Assembly: GCA_905221605.1 (NCBI GenBank)
Contig: CAJNDS010002198.1
Coordinates: 527,390 to 591,389, forward strand
Length of the DNA: 64,000 nt
Source: Symbiodinium natans
Lineage: Eukaryota > Sar > Dinophyceae > Suessiales > Symbiodiniaceae
Direction: 5' to 3'
Position 1 is the first letter of the stretch. The number at the start of each line of letters is the position of its first letter. Positions 21,190 through 29,959 of the stretch are shown here, one piece after another. A program made the translations under genes and the position numbers. The notes beneath the pieces are model-generated. The model saw only the letters and a list, made by a program, of their open reading frames with translations. It was not told where the DNA came from and did not search any database.

Positions 21190-22456
21190 ATGGACTGCCC
21201 AGACGCCTTCCGAGACTTGCTCAAAGGAGTGTCGGGTACACGCCTCGCTGTGCAGCGCCATCTCGGATGGCGGGTACCAGTCCATGTCGGACTTTGCCTG
21301 GGCCTTCCCGTGTGTGGAAGCCCTCAATCCCTTCATACACGCCCTGCCTGAGGCAGTCACACAAGAACTCGGCCCAGGAGGCCTAGACTCCTCTGTGGAG
21401 ATCGCCCGCCTACGACGCGCCCTGGACAACTGCCACAAGCTGGTCCAGCGGGGGGACGCCCAAGTGCCCACGCCAAACACAACCCAACTGCCTACGCCCA
21501 TCATGCCTTCGCAGCCTTCACAGTGGATGGAGCACCTGCCACCACGCCTAACCCAAGACATAGTCCAGGATATGGTGGACAAATTCAAGGCAAATTACCC
21601 AGGCGAACTGCTAGATCAAGACAGTATGCCCAGCATCCGCCTACTCAGCCTTGTGCACCACAGCCTAAAGCCCGGGGAGAAGATCCGTTGGATCCCTTGG
21701 CAATTTCGCCTATCCGCCCGCCAATACCAGGAGCACATGGAAGCCAAGACTGCCAAGCCCTTACGCACAGAAGCCCAAATCATTGCCTCTGCCTTCTTTG
21801 ATGAAACCCCAGAAGTGCCCGTAGAGCATATGCGCCTGGCGGCAGCCTGGTTAGACAGGATCCAAACTGTCTTCCGCAACGCCTGGGCCCTCTGTGGGGC
21901 CGCACACCTGCACAACCTGAAGGCCCTTGACAAAAAGGTCAAGGAGCTTTGCCTGCACCAACCAGATGCACAGCTAGGCCTAAGAACGCCCACAACCGCC
22001 GAGCTCATCTCTGCCGACAGGAAAATATGGGCCTCGCTGTCGGAACTGGTCGCACAATCATGGAGCCTCGATGACGCCCTACATGAGATCACCTCCATCA
22101 GGAATGATCTCTCTAGCCTACTGCAGCTACGCCCAAAGATGCAGCCCGACAAAGGTCAGCCCAAGGGCCAAGGCAAGAACGCCGACAGTCCCAACAAGCG
22201 CAAGTCGCCCAACACGCCCCCTCCGCCTCCCAAGGTGGATAAGGGAGCAGAGAGACCGCCCAAGAAGGGGAAGGGGAAAGGGAAGATTACAAATCTTCCG
22301 TCCAACTGGGTTGCCGTGCACAAGGGACAGCCCATTTGCCGCCGCTATCAAAACGGCCAATGCCAACTCAAGGAGTGCAAGTTCGCCCACGTGTGTGCAG
22401 TTCGAGGGTGTGCCCAAAAGCACCCCGCCAATGAGCACGGCAAGCCCAGGACCTGA
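21190..22456 (+). CDS. Gag-like protein with CCCH zinc finger
   Basis: MDCPDAFRDLL at 21190 is a plausible start but lies in another frame. A shift near 21260 joins the long frame (SDGGYQSMSDFAWAF...), which runs to 22456. The body is helical, with a conserved block around LAAAWLDRIQTVFRNAW (also present at base 1 of the window). Then comes a Lys/Gly/Pro-rich tract (KKGKGKGKIT) and ICRRYQNGQCQLKECKFAH, a C-x7-C-x4-C-x3-H finger, followed by CAVRGCAQKH. Helical body, basic linker and zinc finger are the usual layout of retroelement nucleocapsid proteins. The methyltransferase-like gene follows 180 bp downstream. Confidence 0.6.
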
Positions 22457-22635
22457 AACAGTCCGGGCCTCGCACCCCCAGTGGCGGGCCCGGACCGTCC
22501 CCGACAACTGGGACCACCACTCCCCATGCCGAACCAGCAGCTCCCGCCCACATCAAAACCCCCTCGGCCCTTCGGGCTCCCAGCCCCCAGCCGCCTCAGG
22601 CCAAGGACCAATCGCCTGCCAAGCCTGCAGCAGAC

Positions 22636-23379
22636 ATGTCCCTGAGGCCACACAGCATACCGCCTACCCAGCACACAGCTCTCGCAGTGCCCGACAGCCT
22701 CCGCACGACAGAGGCCAGACCTCGCACAGCCTTCTTTCCGAACATTACCTGGAAACGCCCTGCAGATACCCCGCAAACTGCGGGCAGCAGACCTCACGAC
22801 AATCCGCCCACACAGGCACGCAAGTTACTGGACCTATTCGCAGGGAAGTCCACGCCCATCTCAGCCGCCGCCAGCCTGCAATCCATACCGCGCTGGGAGC
22901 CCATCGACATTGTGATAAATGCCCAACATGACATCCTGCAGGATGCTTTCTTTCACCGCCTACTGCAACTCGCCTGGTCGGGTTCTATCGGCCTCCTGGT
23001 GGCCGCACCTCCGTGTCGCGACTACTCCATCCTCAAACTAGCGCCCGGGGGCCCCCCCCCTTGCCGATCTCCAGAGCACATGGACGGCCTACCATCCAAC
23101 TCGACCGAACTTCAGCATCGCGCCCTTGAAAGCAAAACTATACACCTGAGGTGCCATGAGCTTTGCCACGCTGTTGCGGCATCGGGGGGCATCTGGGTTT
23201 TGGAAAACCCGCCCACAAGCATGGCCTGGCTAGAGCCCTCCTGCCAACAGCTGCTGCAGTCAGCATCGGCCCATGTCGTGCACGTCGACGCCTGCACACA
23301 CGGATGCATGTGGTCCAAAGCCTGGGCTTTCGCCTCCAACAGCCCGCACATACAGCCCTTACAGTCCTCATGCAGGCAC
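22636..23379 (+). pseudogene. C5-cytosine methyltransferase-like gene, 5' part (interrupted)
   Basis: ATG at 22636 opens a frame with C5-methyltransferase signatures in order: motif I-like LLDLFAGKSTPISAAA, motif II-like IDIVINAQHDIL, motif IV-like LLVAAPPCRDYSIL with the Pro-Pro-Cys nucleophile loop, and motif VI-like GIWVLENPPTS. DACTHGCMWSKAWAFASN follows. A QRxR motif was not seen, so the assignment is partial. The homology stops at Cys-Arg-His (23371-23379), where an antisense RT segment begins. The 3' part resumes in frame at 27229. Methyltransferase-carrying retrotransposons are known from dinoflagellates; linkage with a tyrosine recombinase and gag ORFs is the unusual point. The first N-terminal 65 residues are low-complexity. 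Confidence 0.6.
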
Positions 23380-25223
23380 CACTGGGCAATTGTTTCGAAG
23401 CAGGCTATATATTGCTGGGCATCCTTCGTGAGGAAAGGCCAGTGGGCGCGAAGCTCTGCTATGGACCACTGTTGTGCGAACCAGAAGGTCTGGCTTGATG
23501 TGCACAACCAACCCCCGATCCCAACTTGAGCGCCGTCCGCCATGGCGTCTGCGGCCGAGAGGCATGGCAGCAGGGGCGGCTGAGCTAGTGGCATGCGGAA
23601 TTCGTGGGTGAAGCACTGGGCCAGCCAGTGCAGAGCGGCTTTGCTGTCATTGCGTAGAGTGATTTCCTGTGCGTTTGGGTCAGCGATGCGCACCCATACA
23701 GTCTTGTCGGCAGCTGGGATGGGCCAAATATCCGTTTTTGACGACACTGGCTTCCCTTTGACCTCTATCACCTTGGCTTTGATGGGCAGTTGTAGGTATG
23801 AGGCATCTTTCGTGACTCGGCACTGGGAGTCTAGGCACCAAAGGAATTGTGACCAGCTGCGGGGTGGGATAGGGTATTGGGTCCCAGGCGGGCTATGCAA
23901 GTCCGCATAAAGCGGGGCGGCGAAGCAGCGCAGGTGAGAGCTTACGCTGGTTGCCCACATCAGTAGGCCGAGGCAGGATTCGAGCTCTTTCCGGGGGACG
24001 CGCTTATGTTCCAGGAGGCTGAGTAGCTGGGCGCGCAGTTTATCTAGCTTGGGCTGTGCTAGGCATACGGATTCTGTGGCGAAGCAGAACTTCCAACCAC
24101 ACCATATGAGCTGGTCGCCGAAGGCCGCCTTTTTCCAGCTGATCGGGGCACCGATGATTGTGAGGAAAGCCACTGTGAGGGCTAGCTGCTCAGGGGCCTT
24201 ATGTCTGAGGAGGCACAGCAGTAAGTCATCGACGTAGAGCCAAGCTTTGTGAGGCTCATGGGCTAGTACGTGGTGCAGCAAGCGCAGAAGCAGGGCTCCA
24301 ACCCTCTGCCACCAGTAGGCTGAGAAGCGAGCGCCAAAATGGCACACCACATAGGCGAAAGGGCGATTGGCGTGTCGGAAGAGCAATAGGCCTTGGTCTG
24401 AGGGCTTGACCTTGACCCTCTTGTGGGCGGCTTTAAAGTCTAGGGCGGCTCCTTGGGAGGCGTGTTTAGGGTCTTTGGGCTTGAAGGAGGCCCTAACGTC
24501 CGCCGATGTAGGCAAGCAGACGCGTTCAGGCAATGTGCACAGTGGGTTTACGTTGCAAATTGAGCTGTCTAGGACCATTCTGGGGTCCTTGCCCTTGGCC
24601 TGCACAACGTTGAGCTTGCCGATGGCTATGCCCTTGGGCCAGCGTAGGCGTGCGGCGGCTTCGCCTCCGTGGACTTCGGCTACCCACCCCTGGGCTATCT
24701 CCTCGTCAATGAGCTGCTGGAGTAGGCCGGGTTGGGCTTCGGCGTTCTTCCAGTTGGAGTCACACTCCTTTAGGCACCTGTCCAGTGGATGCCCCCCATC
24801 CACGGAGGGCCACTGATGGCTGCTAGGAATGGGCTCGAAGATGCCCGTGGGCACTCCCTCCTGGAGGACTGAGGGAAGGTGTCGGTCTATGTCGGCCGTG
24901 AGCTGTGCAAGATGGGCAAGCAACGAGAGGCGGAAGGGCTGACCCTCCTCTGTCTGGCATGCCACGGAGGGGTGCATGTGCAGGGCCAAGGCTACTTCTT
25001 CCATGAGGGCCTCTTGCTCCGTCTCTGAGACGGGGTGTTCGGGTTTCCCCTGTGCGAGGTGTGCAGTGATGCGCTTGTATCTGTCCCCATCCAGGCACCA
25101 CTTCTGGAGCACCGACGACAGAGGCTTCAGCGGGCTGGCTTTGTGACTGGGCATTGAGCAGTCTGCGGAACTGCGTAGGCCAGCTCCGTCGCAGATCGGG
25201 GCTCTCGGGCCGCTCGATGCCAT
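23380..25223 (-). CDS. Reverse transcriptase and N-terminal RNase H
   Basis: ATG at 25223 (MASSGPRAPICD). The frame is open past the element border to 23112, but homology ends at 23380. About 140 residues of N-terminal extension precede RT. Motif A-like ALDFKAAHKRVKV carries the first Asp. YWWQRVGALLLRLL precedes motif C, LYVDDLLL (codons at 24225-24236), and GAPISWKKAAFG is the motif D/E region. GLLMWATSVSSHLRCF and IPPRSWSQFLWCLDS form the connection. AADAMADGAQVGIGGWL with a later FETIAQ resembles the start of an RNase H domain. The architecture is closest to YR-retroelement (DIRS/Ngaro-type) RTs; this placement is by motif style only. The tail below 23380 is methyltransferase antisense. 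Confidence 0.75.
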
Positions 25224-25878
25224 GTGCGTCTGAGGCGGCGGGGAGACTGGTATTGCTTCTGCCGGCCCGCCTGGTTGGGGTCAGAGGAAGCTAAAACAGC
25301 CCAGAAGGGCTTGTGCCAGAGATGCTGGATATTCGGCTGTTTGCGAGCTAATGAAGTTGCCTGCTTGGTCCCTCTTGCCTTTGATTGACGCGTGCTGGAA
25401 GGTAATGCTGGAGGTACAGGCGGGAGTGAGCATAAAAGCTGTGCCTCAACTCCTTCTCCAGCAGTTTCCAGACATTATCCAGGTTCAACTTGACTGGAGG
25501 AGAATTTTTCTTTCTGGAGCGCTCGAAGCGCAGCCCGTGGGCTGTTAGAGTGAGACACGGCTTCTGTGGCCGGCTTCGCCAGTTAGACTGACGGCAAGGG
25601 AGGCGACCTCACCTTGGGCTACAGAAAGTGGAGTGAGACACTAACTACAGCCAAGGGAAATCGCTACTCCCAAACACCCTCAGTAGGGACTGGTAACCAG
25701 GTCCCGAAGCTGCTGGGAGTGGAAGCCACATCGCGAGCATGAGGGTGAAACGGGACCATCGGTGGGGAGCCAGGCATGCCCCAAAAGGTCCAAGGGAATG
25801 GCGAACCATATCCCAAAAGTGTTCCAGCACGGTAGGGAGTGGAAAACCACGTCCCGAGGGCTTGGGGAACACCTTTGC
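25224..25878. other. Non-coding spacer of the inserted element
   Basis: About 650 bp upstream of the RT start. It contains the GGAGAATTTTTCTTTC module at 25498-25513, which recurs inverted at four sites in 27570-28600. No protein motif was seen; overlapping frames on the minus strand are unremarkable. It may contain the promoter for the RT gene. Confidence 0.35.
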
Positions 25879-26057
25879 TCATGAGAGAGAACTCTCCCTG
25901 TGAAGAGCCTGATCGAGGGGAGTAAAGGCCCCGCTCAAATCCTGAGCCCCTATGCGGTGGAGGAAATCGTGGAAGCCTGGGCAAAGGGTCCGGAAGTGCT
26001 CGAAGTTAGCGTGGTGGTCCACCCTGTAGCTGTTGAAACGTTGCCTCCAGCCATTGA
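25879..26057 (-). other. Second tail fused to the R repeat ORF
   Basis: Downstream of R copy 1 on the minus strand, the R frame continues into an unrelated sequence (NGWRQRFNSYRVDHHANF, then FRTLCPGFHDFLHRIGAQDL) and stops at 25879. It reads like genuine coding sequence and may be another captured gene fragment. I do not recognise the parent. Confidence 0.35.
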
Positions 26058-26260
26058 CGTTCTCCCAACAAGCACTGCATGACCTAACCCTAGTTGGGGA
26101 GAGGAGTCCAACCCTAGCCCTATATCCCGAAGGGGAGTGGGTTAGGGTATCAACGACTCGCTCTCCTGTTTTCAGCGGTGCTGCTCTGGGCGAGAGAGTG
26201 AAATGCTTCGTGGGAAAGGCTGGGCAAGATCCCACGAGCATGTAAGGCCATCAAACCCCC
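26058..26260. repeat. R repeat, copy 1 (203 bp)
   Basis: Matches 26571-26773 over 203 bp with a single difference (T at 26179 versus C at 26692). Both ends are sharp: sequence outside the repeat differs on both sides. One end is CGTTCTCCCAACAAGC, the other GGCCATCAAACCCCC. No terminal inverted repeat is visible. On the minus strand it encodes about 61 open codons that run into different tails in each copy. Confidence 0.9.
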
Positions 26261-26293
26261 TGTTGAGGCGAGATGAAGTCCCGAGGCGGGACT

Positions 26294-26356
26294 GAGGCTA
26301 CTCCACTTTGGGAGGCAAATGGGCATTTCTGAAGAGGCTACTCCACTTTGGGAGGC
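26294..26356 (+). repeat. Two copies of a 23-bp repeat
   Basis: GAGGCTACTCCACTTTGGGAGGC occurs at 26294-26316 and 26334-26356, and nearly exactly inverted at about 5859-5881. In both regions it lies next to an R-type repeat, so it is probably part of the same element terminus. Confidence 0.8.
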
Positions 26357-26421
26357 GGGATCCGGCCGGATCCAGGCTTTGGTTGTTATGCTTTGAGTGC
26401 GCAAGGGCAGTGGTGGGTGGG

Positions 26422-26571
26422 CGAAAAGCAGAAGGCCCCACCTAGGGGTTAGGTCAAGGCCAGCTGAGAGCCGGAGATGCTCCAGCTGTGCAAGGCTTGT
26501 TTAGGCGTATGGCAAATTACGGTGCATGATTCACTCGTGGGAAAACACACGGGAACCAAAAAACCCGAAGC
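26422..26571 (-). repeat. 150-bp inverted repeat, right arm (captured end of the kinase-like ORF)
   Basis: Exact reverse complement of 13747-13896. It carries the last 41 codons and stop of the kinase-like ORF. In minus-strand reading it is fused in frame to the R repeat ORF (R ends ...CSACWEN, tail begins ASGFLVPV). The kinase-like ORF is the likely donor because its copy is embedded in a longer frame. Confidence 0.85.
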
Positions 26572-26773
26572 GTTCTCCCAACAAGCACTGCATGACCTAA
26601 CCCTAGTTGGGGAGAGGAGTCCAACCCTAGCCCTATATCCCGAAGGGGAGTGGGTTAGGGTATCAACGACTCGCTCTCCTGTTTTCAGCGGCGCTGCTCT
26701 GGGCGAGAGAGTGAAATGCTTCGTGGGAAAGGCTGGGCAAGATCCCACGAGCATGTAAGGCCATCAAACCCCC
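26571..26773. repeat. R repeat, copy 2 (203 bp)
   Basis: Second, same-orientation copy of R. It abuts exactly the 150-bp inverted-repeat arm at 26571 on its left. On its right it is followed by 68 bp and then the displaced RNase H. Diverged members occur at about 5690-5825 and 5916-6020. Confidence 0.9.
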
Positions 26774-26841
26774 ACTTCAGGGGGTGAATGCATTAGGCCT
26801 CTCTACCCCCACCGCGGGCGGTCTGGCTGGTGCCCGGGGCA

Positions 26842-27228
26842 CTAGGCTGTATGTGCTGAGACCTGCATTAGGCCAGTGCTCCAGTTGGCGTCCGAGGGCC
26901 ATAGGCTGACCTCGTGTTCCGACCGAGCCAGGTCGTGCAGATGGACGTGGAATCTATGGGATTTGGTCGTGCTTGCGAACTTCTGTAGGCGGTTTCGGCT
27001 GAGGTCGTCCGCGTCCGTGTTTTTGACGCCCGGAATATGCCCGACTTCTAGGCTCAGACCCTTGGCGTGAGCCCAGGAGGCTACCTTCTGCAGGAAAAGG
27101 CAGAGCGGAAAGGCTGTGGTAAACAGCTTATTGACTGAAGCTTGTGTGGGGCTGTTGTCGCTGAGAGTGGGCAGGCAGAAACGGAGGCTGGAGCAACCGG
27201 TGGCCGCGTATGCCATTTGTAATAGAAC
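26842..27228 (-). pseudogene. RNase H C-terminal half, displaced
   Basis: Reading from 27228 downward: VLLQMAYAATGCSS, then LPTLSDNSPTQASVNKLF with a likely catalytic Asp, then GLSLEVGHIPGVKNTDADDL, the classic C-terminal block of RNase H domains in this RT class. The same blocks in the left copy (AYAATG and LEVGHIPGVK, 5360-5430) follow RT-RNase H directly. Here the segment sits 1.6 kb upstream of the RT start on the same strand because the element is circularly permuted. Confidence 0.75.
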
Positions 27229-27336
27229 CGGACTGATCCAGAGACCTTGAAGATGGAGTGCCTTGCTCGATCTGATGTCTACAGATCAAAAGCCGAAGAG
27301 CTCTTTGTCTCCTACCCAGAGCACTTCCCAGCCTAA
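27229..27336 (+). pseudogene. Methyltransferase-like gene, 3' part
   Basis: Joining 23379 to 27229 continues the methyltransferase frame exactly at a codon boundary. It adds 35 residues (RTDPETLKMECLARSD...FVSYPEHFPA) before a TAA at 27334-27336. The intervening 3.85 kb is the antisense RT segment. The tail is short and carries no diagnostic motif; support is the precise frame continuity and the natural stop. Confidence 0.5.
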
Positions 27337-27340
27337 AGGC

Positions 27341-28600
27341 TAGGGTTCAACCTGTCCCTCACTCCCTGCCAATAGGCCTGGGCCACAGGTCCCGGCTGCA
27401 CAAGCATGGGCCCGGCTGGGGAGTGGCAGTAGAACCATGGAAGAGCTAGGCAGGAAGTAGCCCTGCCAGAGGGTAGGGAGTAGCAGTCTAGCATGGCTAG
27501 GGCGTTTCACACTACCTGCATGCCTAATTAGTTTTGACTCGACCCGGGCTTAGCTTGCTTTGCTCACGCTTCGCGCGCTTGGTAAGAAAAATTCTCCTCC
27601 CGGCCAATAGGCCTGGGCCACAGGTCCCGGCTGTTCAAGCATGGGCCCGGCCTGAAAGTCTGGGGAGTGAGTGGCAGTAGACCCCGGTAGAGCTAGAGGT
27701 AGGAAGTAGCCCTGCCAGAGGGTAGGGGTGCAGTTTAGCATGGCAAGGGCGTTTCACACCACCTGCATGCCTAATTAATTGGACCGACGAGCTTGCTTGC
27801 TTGCTCACGCTTTGTGCGCTTGGTGAGAAAAATTCTCCTTCAACTGGGGCCCCTCCCAAGGGAGGCCGGAATGGACGGCTTTTGGAGGGTAGTTGCCAAA
27901 CACTGCCCCCATGAGGTGGGCTTCTTTCGGCAAGTTTCCAGGGGTCCACCCCGAGAGTGTTTTGACCAGATTTGCAACACCTTGGGACCCTTGGGGGAAG
28001 AAGTTCGCTGGTTGTGCACCACCCCGGCCTAAGAGGCTGTGGAAACCGGTGCTGCTTCACTGGGGGCATGCAGTTTCCCGGCCATTGGGCTGAGGCTTGC
28101 AACTCTTTCCCTGCTGAGTCTGCTTGTAACATAGTTCCCTGTAGATGGCCTGTGGGTGCACCACATTGCCGGCTTTTGAGCTGTGGTGTTGCCGTAGCAG
28201 GGTGACCGACTGCCCGAGAGACAATGTCTCGCCCCAAAGGGGCTCCGGGCGAATTCGTTTGCATGAAGGACGCCCACTGGGTAACGCTCTGCGCTTGCTG
28301 AAGAAAAATTCTCCTTGAGCCTTCTGCACTCACCCACCTTGGGGAGTAGGGCCTACGCCGCACCGCTACTACACCTACCCACCCTTTTGGGGGGTACAAA
28401 AGGGCACCTCCTGAAGGGCTCATAGGACGAGATCCCATGAGGGCCTGTGCAAACCCTCCAAAGCGAGGAGTAGGGTAGTGGTAGGTTTTCTTTAGGCTCT
28501 CCACCAAAGGTGGGAAACCCAAGGACGGTTTTAGGGATTGCCGTTTCGGCGGCCGCGCTGCGCGCTTCGAGAAGAAAAATTCTCCTTGTTATGTTTGCCC
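27341..28600. repeat. Intergenic region with four AGAAAAATTCTCC modules
   Basis: A module of the form GCGCTT(n)GAAAAATTCTCC ends near 27598, 27838, 28313 and 28587; a fifth, inverted copy lies at 25498-25530. The GCGC stem-like part and the near-palindrome GAGAATTTTTCTC recur while the sequence between modules changes. A 295-codon minus-strand frame spans the area but is built from these repeats and is not supported as a gene. Confidence 0.5.
27369..27840 (+). repeat. Tandem duplication, about 235 bp unit
   Basis: CCAATAGGCCTGGGCCACAG starts at 27369 and again at 27604. Downstream blocks AGTAGCCCTGCCAGAGGGTAG, CATGGCNAGGGCGTTTCACAC and CTGCATGCCTAATTA follow in the same order in both copies. 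Each copy ends in a GCGCTTGGT(A/G)AGAAAAATTCTCC module. The two units differ by small indels. Confidence 0.8.
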
Positions 28601-28919
28601 AGTTGGTGCCATGTTGTCTTGACGGTACAGAAGTCCCTAAAGCATGTTTGGGTTGACTGCGACACATGTCTCGTCTTGTTGGCATGGCCGAGGATGAGTT
28701 TTGAAGCGCTTGGAACTGCTTGAGAGCAGTAGTGAAGAAGTGCGTGTCAGAACTCTGAGGTTCTGTCTTGTTGCAACTCACTCCGTGTCCCCGCCACTTC
28801 GTTCGTTGCCGTTGGACGTGTAGGATGGGAGTAGGAGTGCAGAGTGGACTCTGAAGCTTCGCTGTTTTGCTGTTAGGAAGTGACCTGAAGTCCCCGAGGT
28901 GTAGACCAAAGCAGTTGCA

Positions 28920-29136
28920 TTACATTTGAGTACATGGTGGCAGAACGATTGAGGACGTTCTGGCAGACAGGGAGCTGGAAATCCGTGGTCGCCTGCCAGC
29001 CAGGCGTGATCAGCTGAACGCAGCGCTCTCACAGGCTGCGAGCTCCTCTTCTGCGCAGCAAGAGAATCAGCCGCACTCACAGCATCCCAGTTCTTCGTCT
29101 CATGACCACTCTTGGGAGTTTCTTGATCCACAGTAG
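28920..29136 (+). CDS. Possible terminal exon of an unidentified gene
   Basis: A plus-strand frame gives RTIEDVLADRELEIRGRLPA, a Ser/Gln/His-rich linker and EFLDPQ before TAG at 29134-29136. Composition is protein-like and the minus strand is not. The 5' border is unclear. It ends 220 bp before the ubiquitin-like gene. Confidence 0.25.
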
Positions 29137-29359
29137 GCCGACCCCATCGATTTTCATTCAAGTCTACTTGACAGGCAAAGGACAGTGTTTGCTTGCGTGC
29201 ATCTGCGTTATGTGATCATTCACTGTCAGCGACAGTGATGCCGACGCCAGCTCCCCAGCTGTTTTGTCTTGTGCCGCATTTAAGGCTCAAGAACGTCCGA
29301 AGCTAACTGTTGTTTGTTTTTGAGGAGCTTCAAATAGCAACGGGCGCTTGGCCTCTGGG

Positions 29360-29662
29360 ATGAAACGAGATGCTGAAACAGCGGGTCTTGATGAGAACAC
29401 AAACCGAGAATCGAGGGTCCACTGGCTGGCGGTGATGGTCACCAATGTTCCGATTGTGGATGTTGTGCTTTGTGCAGGAACAGTCGACGACATCAAGTTT
29501 GCGGTTGCTGATGATGTGTGGCATCGCACTGGGCATGACCTACGCACTTCCAGTTTTTGCCTGGAGCTGCAGGGCCGACATGTGCCCTTTAGCACGAACC
29601 TCAGCGACTTGCCGTTGCAACCCGGCATTTGCGTGCACTTAAGTCTTCGACTCACCCATTGA
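29360..29662 (+). CDS. Small ubiquitin-like-domain protein
   Basis: ATG at 29360, stop TGA at 29660-29662, 100 residues. After a charged N-terminus, the rest follows the ubiquitin-fold pattern: a strand (VHWLAVMV), TVDDIKFAVADDV in the helix position, CLELQGRHVPFSTNLSDLPL matching the usual L-x-x-x-G-x-x-L...LSD segment, and ICVHLSLRL as the last strand. There is no C-terminal Gly-Gly, so it would act as a domain rather than a conjugated modifier. It reads as a single intact exon. Identification is by pattern only. Confidence 0.4.
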   Translation: MKRDAETAGLDENTNRESRVHWLAVMVTNVPIVDVVLCAGTVDDIKFAVADDVWHRTGHDLRTSSFCLELQGRHVPFSTNLSDLPLQPGICVHLSLRLTH

Positions 29663-29959
29663 CAGGACGCTTACTTAGGCAGGCGAGTGATTCTGTGCCC
29701 TTCCTCGGAAAATGGATCGACTGGATTGAATGTGTAGTATTGAGTGTTAGAAAGGATGGAGATTATATTCATGGTGTGAATTTGAGAACAAAATAAAATC
29801 GCCGGCAATCCAGCAAACGAGTTCTACCTCAAGGCGAAGCTCCACCTTCAGAAGCCAGGCGAGTTCGCAGGCTGCCGGATTCGACAAAGTGCTGAAGGCA
29901 TATTCCTGGACATCGAGATTCCAAAGGCTCGCCAAAAGCACGTCTTACGCCGTCTGAGA

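Larger units (their letters stand above)
23380..27229 (-). mobile_element. Circularly permuted RT-RNase H element inserted antisense in the methyltransferase gene
   Basis: On the minus strand the unit reads RT and the first half of RNase H (25223 to 23380), ending at FETIAQW. The second half of RNase H (VLLQMAYAATG onward) lies at the opposite end (27228 to 26842). In the degenerate left copy (near 5320-5370) these pieces are adjacent. Joining the two ends of the unit would therefore close the gene, to within one nucleotide. This is what integration of a circular DNA intermediate, opened inside RNase H, would leave. The bases ACC at both borders could be a short crossover site. The unit also holds two R repeats and a 150-bp fragment of the kinase-like ORF. 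Confidence 0.65.

Noticed and set aside
23112-23379. Minus-strand continuation of the RT frame
   Set aside because: This part is antisense to the methyltransferase-like gene; RT/RNase H homology ends at 23380. The open frame is fortuitous.
22636-23529. Uninterrupted plus-strand methyltransferase frame to 23529
   Set aside because: Beyond 23379 the frame is antisense to RNase H, so the 50-residue tail there is not native.
27635-28522. 295-codon minus-strand open frame
   Set aside because: It runs through duplicated non-coding modules, contains repeated GEFF/RRIFL words that are only translations of the GGAGAATTTTTC module, and has no domain. Long frames arise easily in this GC-rich DNA.
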